The notes: a model not told the origin generated them from the letters alone. Shown: positions 34,321 through 43,087, numbered from the stretch's first letter. The stretch is DNA of 64,000 nucleotides from Bacillus sp. T33-2 (GCF_002860205.1 NZ_PGVB01000002.1:1-64000); one strand, 5' to 3'. Made by a program: numbers and translations.

Positions 34321-34494
34321 TTAAATCTGACGTAAAAATTCTCCGTCTTTCCATAATTCAAGTTGAGCGTTATATTCCTTATGTTGCTTGTAGTAATCAT
34401 AGGAATTAAAAGCATATTCTGCTGTGGTTCCCACATAACCAACTTCTGTGTCATTGCTCTCTTTGTGCTTTGCAGTTACAACGAAAATCTCCAT
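34321..34494 (-). CDS. Small hypothetical protein (57 aa)
   Basis: ATG after AAAGGAGGTATAGCT; MEIFVVTAKHKESNDTEVGYVG... beta-rich, Tyr-rich centre (YDYYKQHKEY). Unknown. Confidence 0.55.
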   Translation of the reverse strand: MEIFVVTAKHKESNDTEVGYVGTTAEYAFNSYDYYKQHKEYNAQLELWKDGEFLRQI

Positions 34495-34515
34495 AGCTAT
34501 ACCTCCTTTATTTGA

Positions 34516-34854
34516 TTAAGCATAAAATGCAAACTTATCATCCTGAATACCTAATTCTTTTGTCAGTTGTTCATACTTACGCCTATCCAGTTTCCATCCA
34601 CCATAATGCTTTCCACTCCGATGATTTACAATATGTATGACCTTGTTCCATCTTACAGTTATGTGTAGATTGCCATAGTGGTAAATCTTCGTACCTATGA
34701 TTCTTTGAATATCATCTTTCGGTACAACTTTCTTTGCCAACATGACGTTACGGGTTAATTTCCTTCGTGCTTGATCTAAGGTGATGTCTTTGTTGCCTCG
34801 GACATTTTCTTTGTAATACTGAAAAACATCATCTGTAACTTTTAGCAGCTTCAC
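34516..34854 (-). CDS. Hypothetical protein (112 aa), basic
   Basis: GTG start after GAGGTGAGAAA. Basic, mixed alpha/beta (KNITLDQARRKLTRN-like helix; YGNLHITVRWNKVIHIVNH). No recognised family. Confidence 0.55.
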   Translation of the reverse strand: MKLLKVTDDVFQYYKENVRGNKDITLDQARRKLTRNVMLAKKVVPKDDIQRIIGTKIYHYGNLHITVRWNKVIHIVNHRSGKHYGGWKLDRRKYEQLTKELGIQDDKFAFYA

Positions 34855-34886
34855 TTTCTCACCTCTTTCTAAATGGGATACTTTGA

Positions 34887-34940
34887 TTATATTAAATTAT
34901 TTTATATTGGTCAATACATTTAATTAATTTATTTTAATTT
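34887..34940. repeat. SPBRE-like repeat pair
   Basis: ATATTAAATTATTTTATATT at 34889-34908, then GGTCAATACA and a second TTTAATTAATTTATTTTAAT. The same GGTCAATAC linker occurs in the pair at 6490. Confidence 0.65.
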
Positions 34941-34943
34941 CTT

Positions 34944-35465
34944 TCAACTTAGCAACAAGTCTTCAATCTGACCCCAGTCTCTTACCCTTGTGAATCTTGT
35001 TTCCTGGCGATTATGAGGAGCGTCAAATAGCAATTGCTGCCCACCAAATTGCTCCAAATTATGTATTCCATCATCGATCATAATGTCAGCTTTGATTATG
35101 CTTTTATCTCCACATAGCACCACATTACTCATCGGCATAAAATCAAAATGCTCTTTAAGCCATTCAACTTTTGCCTTGAGTGATTCTGGATGATTGGTTG
35201 CAGTTGTCACAACATATACATCATACTTTTCCATTAGTGCCTTAACAACACGTTGGCTGTCTGGAATTACTGGAAGGTGTCTGAATAAATCATAAGTTAA
35301 ATATTGATAAACCTTATTGCCACACTTAACATACTTAAAGATATCCCAGCACTCTATATCTTCTGTTCTTAAGTTCTCACCTTCGTATTCATTGATTTCT
35401 GCAACCCAGTCATGCAATAAATCAGCAAGGACTTGATCCATGTCAATTGCTATTACCTTTTTCAA
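34944..35465 (-). CDS. 5'(3')-deoxyribonucleotidase-like HAD phosphatase
   Basis: 173 residues. HAD motifs: AIDMDQVLADLLHDWV (nucleophile Asp), VYVVTTATNH (motif II Thr) and ADIMIDDGIHNL (motif IV). NT5C-type enzymes dephosphorylate dNMPs. Overlaps the kinase gene by 4 bp, so a nucleotide-metabolism pair. Confidence 0.85.
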   Translation of the reverse strand: MKKVIAIDMDQVLADLLHDWVAEINEYEGENLRTEDIECWDIFKYVKCGNKVYQYLTYDLFRHLPVIPDSQRVVKALMEKYDVYVVTTATNHPESLKAKVEWLKEHFDFMPMSNVVLCGDKSIIKADIMIDDGIHNLEQFGGQQLLFDAPHNRQETRFTRVRDWGQIEDLLLS

Positions 35466-36001
35466 ATGTTCACCTCTGATTCAATAATTGACATAATTAT
35501 GTTTCTTGTATTTTCAAACTGACCTGAATTATTTCTTATTACATAATCGTAATGCTTTCTGTTTTTCAATTCTTCATTATATGTGTGCAACCTTGAAGCA
35601 ATCTTATCCTCGGCATCGCCTCTATTAAGCATCTGTTTATAAGCCTGTTTATATGGAGTGTATAGAAATATAGTGCAACAGTTAGGGTAAAAAGCTTTAA
35701 ACTGTGTCATGCCATGATAATCAACTATACAGAATGCTTCACCTGTACTTATTTTACTTTCAAACTCCTCTGCATCAATGCCATAGAAGTTACCACTGTA
35801 TTCAACCCATTCAATTAATTTGTTTTGATATTTCATTTGATTGAATTGATCTATTGAGATGAATTTGTAGTCCACACCTTCTTGTTCACCATTTCTTCTT
35901 TCCCTGGTTGTAAATGAGATAACTTCATTATCCATGAGCGATTTCATCAATGTTGTTTTTCCGCTACCACTATGTCCAGATATCAGAAATAATTTATTCA
36001 C
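35462..36001 (-). CDS. Guanylate-kinase-like (d)NMP kinase
   Basis: 179 residues, GTG start after GGAGGCAGCAT. P-loop SGHSGSGKTTLMKSL and the guanylate-kinase signature SFTTRERRNGEQEGVDYKFIS, then YSGNFYGI and FLYTPYKQAYKQML. It phosphorylates dNMPs; SPbeta YorR/YorS form a comparable nucleotide pair. Confidence 0.85.
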   Translation of the reverse strand: MNKLFLISGHSGSGKTTLMKSLMDNEVISFTTRERRNGEQEGVDYKFISIDQFNQMKYQNKLIEWVEYSGNFYGIDAEEFESKISTGEAFCIVDYHGMTQFKAFYPNCCTIFLYTPYKQAYKQMLNRGDAEDKIASRLHTYNEELKNRKHYDYVIRNNSGQFENTRNIIMSIIESEVNI

Positions 36002-36034
36002 ATGCTGCCTCCTTTCATTCCTTTAAAGTATAGT

Positions 36035-36412
36035 TTACAATAATCTTTCAAAACTCTTTGGTAACTTTTTACCCATCTTTAGAACTCGCTTGTCCCTATT
36101 CATCATCCAGTCTTGCATCTCCATATTCTCAAACCAATCCTCTAATGTGGGGATAAATCCTAAGTCCTCCAATACGTGTTGCTCTCCTACATATCTTGTA
36201 TATACCGTTTTACCTTCTGTATTAATAAACGACTTTCCAAAAACTTGTTCGCATTCATATATTCCTGCTGCATGATGCTTTAACGCCCTGTGTCTCATAT
36301 CAGCCATATGCGATTTACTATCATCAAACCACTGGTGAATGGGAAGATAATCTCCCACAGAACCACCGAATTTTCTCACTGAGTTTTTGGCATGAATTTC
36401 AGGATGTGACAT
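36035..36412 (-). CDS. DUF6915-like phage protein
   Basis: 125 residues. MSHPEIHAKNSVRKFGG, GDYLPIHQWFDDSK and RHRALKHHAAGIYECEQVFG are the recurring blocks of a small phage family of unknown function, with several conserved His that might bind metal. ATG after AAGGAGAGATAATA. Confidence 0.65.
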   Translation of the reverse strand: MSHPEIHAKNSVRKFGGSVGDYLPIHQWFDDSKSHMADMRHRALKHHAAGIYECEQVFGKSFINTEGKTVYTRYVGEQHVLEDLGFIPTLEDWFENMEMQDWMMNRDKRVLKMGKKLPKSFERLL

Positions 36413-36424
36413 TATTATCTCTCC

Positions 36425-36835
36425 TTAAAATATTATCTCTTCAATGTCATGCTCATATAAATCTTCTCGATAATTACAAACAGCCTCATGAATTTCTTCA
36501 TCTAAAGAGTATTCATATACATTGTCACTATACTTTGATTTCTTCTTAGTTTTATATTCTTCAAGTTCTATTGAATCACCATTCTCATCGAATACACGAA
36601 TATAGTTTGGATAATAGTCTGTTCCACCCTCGTCATCGTACTCTCCGTGAAATTCCCATGAAACACCAGATGGTACTTCTTTAACGTTATAAGTAATAAA
36701 TAGTTCTTGCAGATCATTTTTCAATCCAGTAAATACAGTTGCAACAACAACTTCTCTTAATTCCTTTTCCAAAATTCTTCTTCTTTCCTGCAAGTCCTCT
36801 ACTGGTAATATTAGTGTTGATTCAAATTTACTCAT
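36425..36835 (-). CDS. Hypothetical protein (136 aa), acidic
   Basis: ATG after AAAGGAGAGATAATA, the same leader text as the next gene. Beta-rich acidic middle (WEFHGEYDDEGGTDYYPNYIRV). Unknown. Confidence 0.55.
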   Translation of the reverse strand: MSKFESTLILPVEDLQERRRILEKELREVVVATVFTGLKNDLQELFITYNVKEVPSGVSWEFHGEYDDEGGTDYYPNYIRVFDENGDSIELEEYKTKKKSKYSDNVYEYSLDEEIHEAVCNYREDLYEHDIEEIIF

Positions 36836-36862
36836 TATTATCTCTCCTTTAAAAGTATAGTT

Positions 36863-37216
36863 TTACAGTAATTCCTTTTTTAACTTTTCAATCAAAGGCT
36901 GTTTAGCCCACTTAGGGATCATGATACTACTTTCGCCCAGACCAACTCTCATGGTAAGTAAAACCTTACCTTTGCTACTCTCCAATGTTGACAATACCTT
37001 CTTTACTTCTGACCAGGTTATCGGACTGAATAAACTATGGCATTTACCAAATCTACAGATATAAATATTAAAGCTGTCTTTATTTTTAATAAGTTCGCCA
37101 TCAATACGCTCATGGACATAATTAATGTGTAAATCAACTTGCTTTTTAAAGTAATTAATACCTGTTTCAACAATATTCATCATTCTCCGTAACACTCTTT
37201 TTAAATATAATTTCAC
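36863..37216 (-). CDS. Hypothetical protein (117 aa)
   Basis: GTG start after GGAGGATAGGTAA. N-terminal basic helix, then INYVHERIDGELIKNKDSFNIYICRFGKC. No recognised domain. Confidence 0.5.
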   Translation of the reverse strand: MKLYLKRVLRRMMNIVETGINYFKKQVDLHINYVHERIDGELIKNKDSFNIYICRFGKCHSLFSPITWSEVKKVLSTLESSKGKVLLTMRVGLGESSIMIPKWAKQPLIEKLKKELL

Positions 37217-37242
37217 TTACCTATCCTCCCTTTAAAATCATC

Positions 37243-37271
37243 ATTTTATTATGTAATTAATTTATTTTAAA
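37243..37271. repeat. Diverged SPBRE-like copy
   Basis: TTATGTAATTAATTTATTTTA overlapping the stop of the methylase gene, upstream of the gene starting at 37216. Confidence 0.45.
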
Positions 37272-38035
37272 ACAAGATTATGTATGCGGTCTTCAGATAA
37301 CTTATGGTATTCTTGTTCTAGTTCGAACCCTATGTAGTTTCTTTGAGTATTTATACACGCTATAGCAGTAGTTCCTGAACCCATGAAAGGATCTAATATT
37401 ACATCATTCTGATTACTGCTTATTTCTAAGAACCATTTGATCATCTCAACGTTCTTTTCAGTTGGATGGATTATTGCGTCTTTTTGATTCGAAACATTTA
37501 CTGTTGATTTCGGATATGTATTATATTCAGTATCAAACCATACATTGGGTAATCTCGTTCGAAATTCCGCAGCACCTTTTCTTCCATCAGTTTTTGCTAA
37601 TTTTGTTTTATTAAATTTACGCCTTCCCTTGTTAGCGTAAATCAGCATTTCACAATCATTAGAATATTGAGCCTGTAAATCTCCATTTCCTCCTTTCTGT
37701 CCTTTTTGTACAATAAGTAAATTTTTAACCTTAAATCCACTTTTGATTAAACAGTTATACATTTGTGGATATACATCAAATCTAGTGAAGCAGTAAAATG
37801 CAGAATTATTTTTCAATACATTAAAACAAACATCTGAGAAATCCTGAAACCATGTTAAATCTCCGTCATTCACTATCTTTTTTAGTTTACTTCCTTCTCT
37901 CCCCCAATTACTTTGATAATCAATTCCATAAGGAGGATCAGTGATACATAAATCGATACACTCGCCGTATTCTTCATAGACTGCTTGTAGTCCTTTTATA
38001 CAATCATCATTAATTATTCGATTAAGTATATTCAA
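37262..38035 (-). CDS. DNA methyltransferase, N4/N6 type (beta class)
   Basis: About 257 residues from a TTG at 38035, whose bases overlap the TGA of the zinc-ribbon gene and which follows GGAGGTTACTG. The catalytic TDPPYGIDY comes first (about residue 30) and the AdoMet motif DPFMGSGTTAIAC near the C-terminus: beta-class order. Target site unknown. It is a second DNA methylase beside the Dam-type gene at 14948 and likely protects against restriction. Confidence 0.88.
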   Translation of the reverse strand: MNILNRIINDDCIKGLQAVYEEYGECIDLCITDPPYGIDYQSNWGREGSKLKKIVNDGDLTWFQDFSDVCFNVLKNNSAFYCFTRFDVYPQMYNCLIKSGFKVKNLLIVQKGQKGGNGDLQAQYSNDCEMLIYANKGRRKFNKTKLAKTDGRKGAAEFRTRLPNVWFDTEYNTYPKSTVNVSNQKDAIIHPTEKNVEMIKWFLEISSNQNDVILDPFMGSGTTAIACINTQRNYIGFELEQEYHKLSEDRIHNLVLK

Positions 38036-38163
38036 ACAGTAACCTCCTGTTCTTCTCCTTCTTTCCAAGCTAGAGTACCAGTAAATTTACATTTTGGACA
38101 AGTTTCTTCTCCTAGTTCTACTAATCCATCAAAATCACAATTGCAACATTTTACATTATCCAT
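38032..38163 (-). CDS. 43-residue zinc-ribbon microprotein
   Basis: ATG after AAGGAGTGAGATT. CCNC and CPKC pairs in a rubredoxin/zinc-ribbon spacing, with an acidic C-terminus (KEGEEQEV). Coupled to the downstream methylase. Confidence 0.6.
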   Translation of the reverse strand: MDNVKCCNCDFDGLVELGEETCPKCKFTGTLAWKEGEEQEVTV

Positions 38164-38201
38164 AATCTCACTCCTTATAAAATTGATTATTCATGTAATT
38201 C

Positions 38202-38417
38202 CTACTCGCTTACTCCATCATTAAATCCTTCATTGTAAGCTGTCTGGTATTCATTTTCCATATTCTCGACAGTCACAATCTGAAGCAATTCATTCAATTC
38301 CTCTTTGGTTAATCCACCATCTTGATTCTGTCTACCATACAGCAACCATCCGAAGTCTCGAAGCATTTTATGTTCACTGTTTATTAAATTATTAATCTCC
38401 AGGACTATTATAATCAC
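38202..38417 (-). CDS. Hypothetical protein (~71 aa), start uncertain
   Basis: The first possible codon (GTG) lies inside the GGAGGTG site; the true start may be a few codons later. Helical (LEINNLINSEHKMLRDFGW...). Unknown. Confidence 0.45.
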   Translation of the reverse strand: MIIIVLEINNLINSEHKMLRDFGWLLYGRQNQDGGLTKEELNELLQIVTVENMENEYQTAYNEGFNDGVSE

Positions 38418-38445
38418 CTCCAGTCCAACAAAAAATGATTCTCAC

Positions 38446-38700
38446 TCACTTGAATTCATTAATAGCCCATTCTTGGATTCTTTTATAAATATTAAATAGT
38501 TCATCCAAAATTTCTTTTGGAGGTTCAACCTGAAGTGTTGTTCCGTATGCAATTTCTTTTACGCCAACACGTTGAGTGTGATTTATTCTTACTTCGACCT
38601 TACAATCCGGTTTAGTTACATATTTTTCACTATAAGCATCTATTATTTCCATTTCTTGATATGTTTTAAATTTTAATTCTCCGACAGAAATTGTTTTCAT
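38446..38700 (-). CDS. Hypothetical protein (84 aa)
   Basis: ATG after GGAAGGAGGACGAGTAA. Beta-rich N-terminal two-thirds, C-terminal helix (PKEILDELFNIYKRIQEW). Unknown. Confidence 0.55.
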   Translation of the reverse strand: MKTISVGELKFKTYQEMEIIDAYSEKYVTKPDCKVEVRINHTQRVGVKEIAYGTTLQVEPPKEILDELFNIYKRIQEWAINEFK

Positions 38701-38733
38701 TTACTCGTCCTCCTTCCTTTTAAAATTCACCTT

Positions 38734-38970
38734 TTAAAACGATATTTCTTGCTCACCATTATGTTCTCCAATCCAGATAGTATCTTTCCAAACACCTTCA
38801 TCTTGACAGAATCGTTCACAGTAAATATCGCCATCTACATTAACTCTTGGTGCTGTATATGTGTCATAACAAGGTGTACCACTTTTCCAATAAGTCATCA
38901 CCATGCCTAATTCAGGGTGTTCAATTTCTCCCCATTCAGTCCCATTTGACCATTTTAATTCTTTATCCAC
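38734..38970 (-). CDS. Hypothetical protein (78 aa), Trp-rich
   Basis: GTG start after AAGGAGAAGATAAA. Trp/Gly/acid-rich beta protein (ELKWSNGTEWGEIEHPELGM). Unknown. Confidence 0.5.
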   Translation of the reverse strand: MDKELKWSNGTEWGEIEHPELGMVMTYWKSGTPCYDTYTAPRVNVDGDIYCERFCQDEGVWKDTIWIGEHNGEQEISF

Positions 38971-38982
38971 TTTATCTTCTCC

Positions 38983-39138
38983 TTAATTATCTTGAAATTT
39001 AAAGAAAATAACACCGTTAGCATCGTGACAAACTCTAATTCCACTATAGAAACGAGTATTTTCCTTTTCCGCCAAATGTTCTGCGACAATACGACTTATA
39101 TCATTTAAACTCAAAATAACTACGTTTTGTTTTTTCAC
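38983..39138 (-). CDS. Small hypothetical protein (51 aa), GTG start
   Basis: GTG after GGAGGCTTGGTGA. KKQNVVILSLNDISRIVAEHL..., ending VIFFKFQDN. Stops 12 bp before the next gene. Confidence 0.5.
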   Translation of the reverse strand: MKKQNVVILSLNDISRIVAEHLAEKENTRFYSGIRVCHDANGVIFFKFQDN

Positions 39139-39187
39139 TCACCAAGCCTCCTTCATTTTATTTCTATAAAACTCAACTTTTACCGTG

Positions 39188-39361
39188 TTACATCAGTACT
39201 TCTAGCCAATCGTTCCTCCTGATTGCCTCAGTAATGTCAAACCAATGTTCTTCCGAGACAATTAGATGACCTTTAGAATTAATGTCCAGTTCTTTGTATT
39301 TTCTTTCAGAAAGTATTACACTTGTTCCATCCTTATAGTTAATGATCCATCCACTATCCAT
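39188..39361 (-). CDS. Small hypothetical protein (57 aa)
   Basis: ATG after GGAGGAAAAAAGAAC. Beta then helix; ends WLEVLM. First gene downstream of an SPBRE copy. Confidence 0.55.
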   Translation of the reverse strand: MDSGWIINYKDGTSVILSERKYKELDINSKGHLIVSEEHWFDITEAIRRNDWLEVLM

Positions 39362-39390
39362 GTTCTTTTTTCCTCCTTTTTATTTTATAC

Positions 39391-39417
39391 TTTTATATTA
39401 AATTATTTTGTATTAAA
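39391..39417. repeat. SPBRE-like copy
   Basis: ATATTAAATTATTTTGTATT core at 39395-39414; faces the gene start at 39361. Confidence 0.6.
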
Positions 39418-39449
39418 CCACAAGCATTATTTTCCATAAAATATTGCTT

Positions 39450-39695
39450 TTATGGTGTAATTAAATACACCTCTTCTGCAAATGATCCATCTCTTAGATA
39501 CATATGAATATCAAAATAAGTGTTCTTTTTAACATTAAGGATCATTTCATTTAACCTATTGATAAAGCAGCCTTTGTATGACTGGACTTCACCTTCTTTA
39601 GAATTATACGAACCCTTTCTCCACTTTACTATTAGAATATCTTTCTTTGTAATCTTGTCAAACTGCTCTTGAGATTCTAATTTAATTAATTGCAT
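39450..39695 (-). CDS. Hypothetical protein (81 aa)
   Basis: ATG after GGAGGAGGATAATA. Mixed alpha/beta (QLIKLESQEQFDKITKKDIL). Unknown. Confidence 0.5.
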   Translation of the reverse strand: MQLIKLESQEQFDKITKKDILIVKWRKGSYNSKEGEVQSYKGCFINRLNEMILNVKKNTYFDIHMYLRDGSFAEEVYLITP

Positions 39696-39725
39696 TATTA
39701 TCCTCCTCCCTCAAATCAATTATTG

Positions 39726-39750
39726 TTTTATATTAATTTATTTTTCTTTA
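39726..39750. repeat. Diverged SPBRE-like copy
   Basis: TTTTATATTAATTTATTTTT overlapping the stop of the gene ending at 39738, upstream of the gene starting at 39695. Confidence 0.4.
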
Positions 39751-40334
39751 ATGTAATAATTCTTCCCTTTATATTTAATGTATCTCCCATTTACCGAGCA
39801 ATACACTTCTTTCATTTCCTGCTGTATTAAGTTAGTTCCATAGTTTACAGCTATATTTGTTTTTAAATCTTCTACCATAACAATATGTCCTATATCATCA
39901 AGCTGCTGTGGAACTGGTGCATTAAATTGTTCTCTTTCCTCTTTGGTAAACCATTGGTGAAGATGATTATCTTTCATTTTAAATTTCATGCCTTTATAAA
40001 TTTCATACCGTAAATTTTCTTTAACTGGTCTATTGTATGTGCCTTCGTTTACGTATGTATCGCTGTCTCTCTTGAAGGCTACACACTCATGTAACTTAAT
40101 GTCTCTAATATAATTGCCTTGCGCAGAAACCAATTGCCCTACTATGTCATGGAAATGCGTATAGTAATAACTTTTAAATTCCTTATACCTATTTCTCAAT
40201 TCCTCACTAGACTGATATTCTATTGGATGGAAGCTATTTGGCTTATCATAAACTTTTATCCCAATTAAATCTTTAAATGGATCATCTTTTTTAATATCAT
40301 AATTGTACTTTACATTTGGTTTTATAAATTCCAC
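39738..40334 (-). CDS. Hypothetical protein (198 aa)
   Basis: GTG start after AGGGAGGGTAGATTAA. Tyr/Lys-rich, mixed alpha/beta (VKYNYDIKKDDPFKDLIGIKVY). Unknown; near a probable nuclease gene. Confidence 0.5.
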   Translation of the reverse strand: MEFIKPNVKYNYDIKKDDPFKDLIGIKVYDKPNSFHPIEYQSSEELRNRYKEFKSYYYTHFHDIVGQLVSAQGNYIRDIKLHECVAFKRDSDTYVNEGTYNRPVKENLRYEIYKGMKFKMKDNHLHQWFTKEEREQFNAPVPQQLDDIGHIVMVEDLKTNIAVNYGTNLIQQEMKEVYCSVNGRYIKYKGKNYYIKEK

Positions 40335-40364
40335 TTAATCTACCCTCCCTATAAAATATCGTTT

Positions 40365-40928
40365 TTATTCAATGATATCCTGCCAATTCCGACCATATTT
40401 TCTGAATAGCTTATTTGTTAATTCATAATAATATCCTTTATATCTCTTTGCTTCCGCTTGATGTCTATTTATTTGCCTATTCATATTATCAATTACATTA
40501 GGGTTTCCGCTTTTATATTGCTTAGAAAATTCCCTGGAGAGGGATCTAATCAATGAATCCTTAAGTACCTGCTCATCAACTGTAAGATATTGCTTCTTTG
40601 CCTTTTTAATTGAATAGTTTCCTATATAAACACCAACATGAGCAGGTATGTCTTCTTTGACTTCTTCATATAATTCTTTCGGCATTACAAAGTAATTAAA
40701 GTGTCCTACAAATGTCTTCTTTGCCTTACTATAAAAATCAGCCTTAGAAACTTTTATTTCACAGCAACGCCATATTCCTTTAGTATCATAAGTTATATAA
40801 TCGACTCGCTCCTCTCCAAACCAACCGATTGTAACTTCAAAGCATCCGAATGTACCTTGCTTATTCGTTGCTTCCCATATCTTCCTTTCAAGTTCAATTG
40901 TTAGTTCTGTCTTGGCAATATTGATCAC
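40365..40928 (-). CDS. MmcB-like / PD-(D/E)XK family protein
   Basis: 187 residues. GERV-type strand EERVDYITYDTKGIWRCCEIKVSKADF holds the D...E-x-K catalytic pattern, followed by KTFVGHFNYFVMPKELYEEVKEDIPAHVGVYI, the usual MmcB/DUF-nuclease continuation. Probably a DNA repair or anti-host nuclease of phage type. Confidence 0.65.
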   Translation of the reverse strand: MINIAKTELTIELERKIWEATNKQGTFGCFEVTIGWFGEERVDYITYDTKGIWRCCEIKVSKADFYSKAKKTFVGHFNYFVMPKELYEEVKEDIPAHVGVYIGNYSIKKAKKQYLTVDEQVLKDSLIRSLSREFSKQYKSGNPNVIDNMNRQINRHQAEAKRYKGYYYELTNKLFRKYGRNWQDIIE

Positions 40929-40948
40929 TCCCCTGTAAATTAATCGCT

Positions 40949-41128
40949 TTAACGTAATTGCTCAAATTCCTGCTCCAACTCTTCCCTGGACAAATTCAAT
41001 TTATCAACTAGAAATTCAATGAAGTCATCCTGCCACTGTATGTGGCGATCCTTGCCACCATTTTCCCATTCATATAACTTCATTAACCCAGGTATTCCAT
41101 TTTGTTTTCTCCATTCTTTAATGTCCAT
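40949..41128 (-). CDS. Small helical protein (59 aa)
   Basis: ATG after CGAGGTGACAAA. MDIKEWRKQNGIPGLMKLYEWE..., C-terminal acidic helix (SREELEQEFEQLR). Unknown. Confidence 0.55.
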   Translation of the reverse strand: MDIKEWRKQNGIPGLMKLYEWENGGKDRHIQWQDDFIEFLVDKLNLSREELEQEFEQLR

Positions 41129-41161
41129 TTTGTCACCTCGTTTTCCATCCTACTCTCCGTT

Positions 41162-41404
41162 TCATAGTCCAGGTTTCCCTTTCTTCCACTTACTCCACTG
41201 GTCACTGAAGCCATCAATCAACTCATTCAATTTAGTTACATTATCACCAGAAGGATTCACAGCTCCATCTTCCCATCTCTGCACTGTGTAAGTACTCACA
41301 CCAATAATAGCAGCGATATCCGGCTGGCTTAATCCTGAATCCTTCCGGTATTTCCTAATTGGATTTTCATTTTTCCACACCTGTAATTTCTGTTTGATAT
41401 TCAT
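41162..41404 (-). CDS. Xre-type helix-turn-helix regulator (80 aa)
   Basis: Preferred start is ATG 41404, which follows GGAGTGGTGGAT. RKYRKDSGLSQPDIAAIIGVSTYTVQRWEDG is a canonical lambda-repressor-like helix-turn-helix (residues ~19-49). A Trp/Lys-rich tail follows. Local regulator of unknown targets. Confidence 0.8.
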   Translation of the reverse strand: MNIKQKLQVWKNENPIRKYRKDSGLSQPDIAAIIGVSTYTVQRWEDGAVNPSGDNVTKLNELIDGFSDQWSKWKKGKPGL

Positions 41405-41466
41405 ATCCACCACTCCAAAATGTGTAATTATTACATTATATGTTGGTGGTGGTTGTTTGATTTTCA

Positions 41467-41787
41467 TTACTTCAATAATCCAAGCATTAAATTTCTTTTC
41501 CTGGTGAGTTCAAGAAACCATTTCTTATCATTAGTCTGAAATGCTAACTCAAGCATTGTATCTATATCAATGACCATTTCCTGAATGATGTTTAAATTAA
41601 TTATCGCCTTATAATACTCAACAGAGCAGCCTTCCTTTTCACGTTTGTTGAATGTCTGCTTGGTGATTTTTCTTTTTGCTCCCCACATATCGAACTCGGA
41701 TAAGTAAACCCGTTTGTAATAATCCTCAATGCCCAGATCCTTGTTTATTTCACAAATATACTTTACCTTTTGTTTAGACAAGTTCAT
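41467..41787 (-). CDS. Hypothetical protein (106 aa)
   Basis: Start ATG 41787 lies in GGTAGGTGATTGGT and overlaps the end of the zinc-ribbon gene. Helical; KRKITKQTFNKREKEGC resembles a sigma-like or HTH-like basic segment, not assigned. Confidence 0.5.
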   Translation of the reverse strand: MNLSKQKVKYICEINKDLGIEDYYKRVYLSEFDMWGAKRKITKQTFNKREKEGCSVEYYKAIINLNIIQEMVIDIDTMLELAFQTNDKKWFLELTRKRNLMLGLLK

Positions 41788-41929
41788 ACCAATCACCTAC
41801 CTTAACTTCACATTCTTCACAGATGTAATTGTCGCCCCTTTTGACTGCTTCTCCCCAGCAATACGGACACTTATATTTTTTGCACTCGCTCTTTGTTAGT
41901 TTATTTAGTATTGAATTGAAGTTTATCAT
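41774..41929 (-). CDS. 51-residue zinc-ribbon microprotein
   Basis: Frame MINFNSILNK... with CPYC (residues 21-24) and CEEC (37-40). The final codons contain the ribosome site for the next gene. Same type as the other microproteins of this window. Confidence 0.55.
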   Translation of the reverse strand: MINFNSILNKLTKSECKKYKCPYCWGEAVKRGDNYICEECEVKVGDWYELV

Positions 41930-42023
41930 GTACTATCTTCCTCCTCGGTTTTGATAGTACATTGTATGTGGTTGTGGTGGTTGTGTGTTTGTCTAGTGCA
42001 ATTTAGGCGAGTGATGAGATAAT

Positions 42024-42287
42024 TTACTTAAACTTCTTTGGATTAGTTTTATATTGCTCCTTGGCTACATCGTTCCATTTAAACCTATGTATAACAAAAC
42101 CCTCAAACTTAAAGTAATAATTATCAAAAACAGCGTTATCAATTTGGTCGGCTAATCTTCCCAAGAAGTAGAATAATAGTAATGGCAGCCGGACAGGTGA
42201 ACAGATAAATGACGATATGATTCTTAGCAGTCGCACCCGTTTTAGTTTTGTGGTTATATGCAGGGTGTATGGTGTTGGTTTTTGCAT
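42024..42287 (-). CDS. Small membrane-associated protein (87 aa)
   Basis: ATG after AAAGGAATGATCCT. A hydrophobic stretch IISSFICSPVRLPLLLFYFLGRL (about residues 24-46) suggests one membrane helix. Unknown. Confidence 0.5.
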   Translation of the reverse strand: MQKPTPYTLHITTKLKRVRLLRIISSFICSPVRLPLLLFYFLGRLADQIDNAVFDNYYFKFEGFVIHRFKWNDVAKEQYKTNPKKFK

Positions 42288-42311
42288 AGGATCATTCCTT
42301 TCTATTTTACT

Positions 42312-42587
42312 TTATTCAATCACATTATCTTTCCACCACTTTGAATTTTCAAATTCAGGTTTAATTATTTTAATAATTTCATCTCGTTTACTAAAATCCC
42401 CATAGACCATACTTAATTCATTGAATCGCTGGTGAAATCTTTCTTTATCCTGGATTGCTTGACAACACTTATCCGTACCACAAGCACATTTTTCTTTATA
42501 TACAAAACCTTCTCCACCCTCTTTTGCATAACAGAAAGTTACACTTTCAATCTTCTCCCTCACCCTTTTAGAAAAACTCATGCTCAT
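42312..42587 (-). CDS. Cys-rich hypothetical protein (91 aa)
   Basis: ATG after GAGGTGAAAATATGAGC. KCACGTDKCCQAIQD has five Cys residues; with VTFCYAKEGG upstream it may bind zinc. Unknown. Confidence 0.5.
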   Translation of the reverse strand: MSMSFSKRVREKIESVTFCYAKEGGEGFVYKEKCACGTDKCCQAIQDKERFHQRFNELSMVYGDFSKRDEIIKIIKPEFENSKWWKDNVIE

Positions 42588-42625
42588 ATTTTCACCTCAT
42601 TTCCTAATCTAATCTGACTTTTACT

Positions 42626-42769
42626 TTAATAAAGCTGATACGTTCCTTCAGAAGTTTCATTAATATTGCTTTCCTCAATAGGCACTGATGGATAAGTTGA
42701 ATCGCAAATCTCTACAACATAGTCTTGTTTGAGTGTTCTTAAGTATTCGATTAATTCAGAAACTGTCAT
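42626..42769 (-). CDS. Small hypothetical protein (47 aa)
   Basis: MTVSELIEYLRTLKQDYVVEIC..., ATG after GAGGTGGAGCGA. The opening matches the common phage motif in which a helix precedes an immediately following beta strand (YLRTLKQDYVVEI). Function unknown. Confidence 0.5.
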   Translation of the reverse strand: MTVSELIEYLRTLKQDYVVEICDSTYPSVPIEESNINETSEGTYQLY

Positions 42770-42805
42770 TCGCTCCACCTCATTTCAAATCAAATCGGAA
42801 TTTGA

Positions 42806-43087
42806 TCATAATTTTAAAAATGGTTTAATTGCTTCAAATATCTCTTCAACTAACTCCTCATCAATTTCAACAAAATCGTCCAGGGTCATTGTTCCAACAT
42901 TAAACGCTTCCTTAACTCTTGTTAAGTTGTATAAATATGTACCATCTTCCCATTCATCTGTTAAACCTAGTACGCCAGCAATTTTTTCTTTAACTGTAGA
43001 TTCAAGTTTTTCCTTCCTCTTTTGTTTAGCTTTTTCACTCCATGATCCGTATTCGTTCTCCCACGCTTGACCGTCAGATAGACTCAT
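42806..43087 (-). CDS. Hypothetical protein (93 aa)
   Basis: ATG after AAAAGGAGGTTTATC. Charged helices: WSEKAKQKRKEKLESTVKEKIAGVLG. Unknown. Confidence 0.55.
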   Translation of the reverse strand: MSLSDGQAWENEYGSWSEKAKQKRKEKLESTVKEKIAGVLGLTDEWEDGTYLYNLTRVKEAFNVGTMTLDDFVEIDEELVEEIFEAIKPFLKL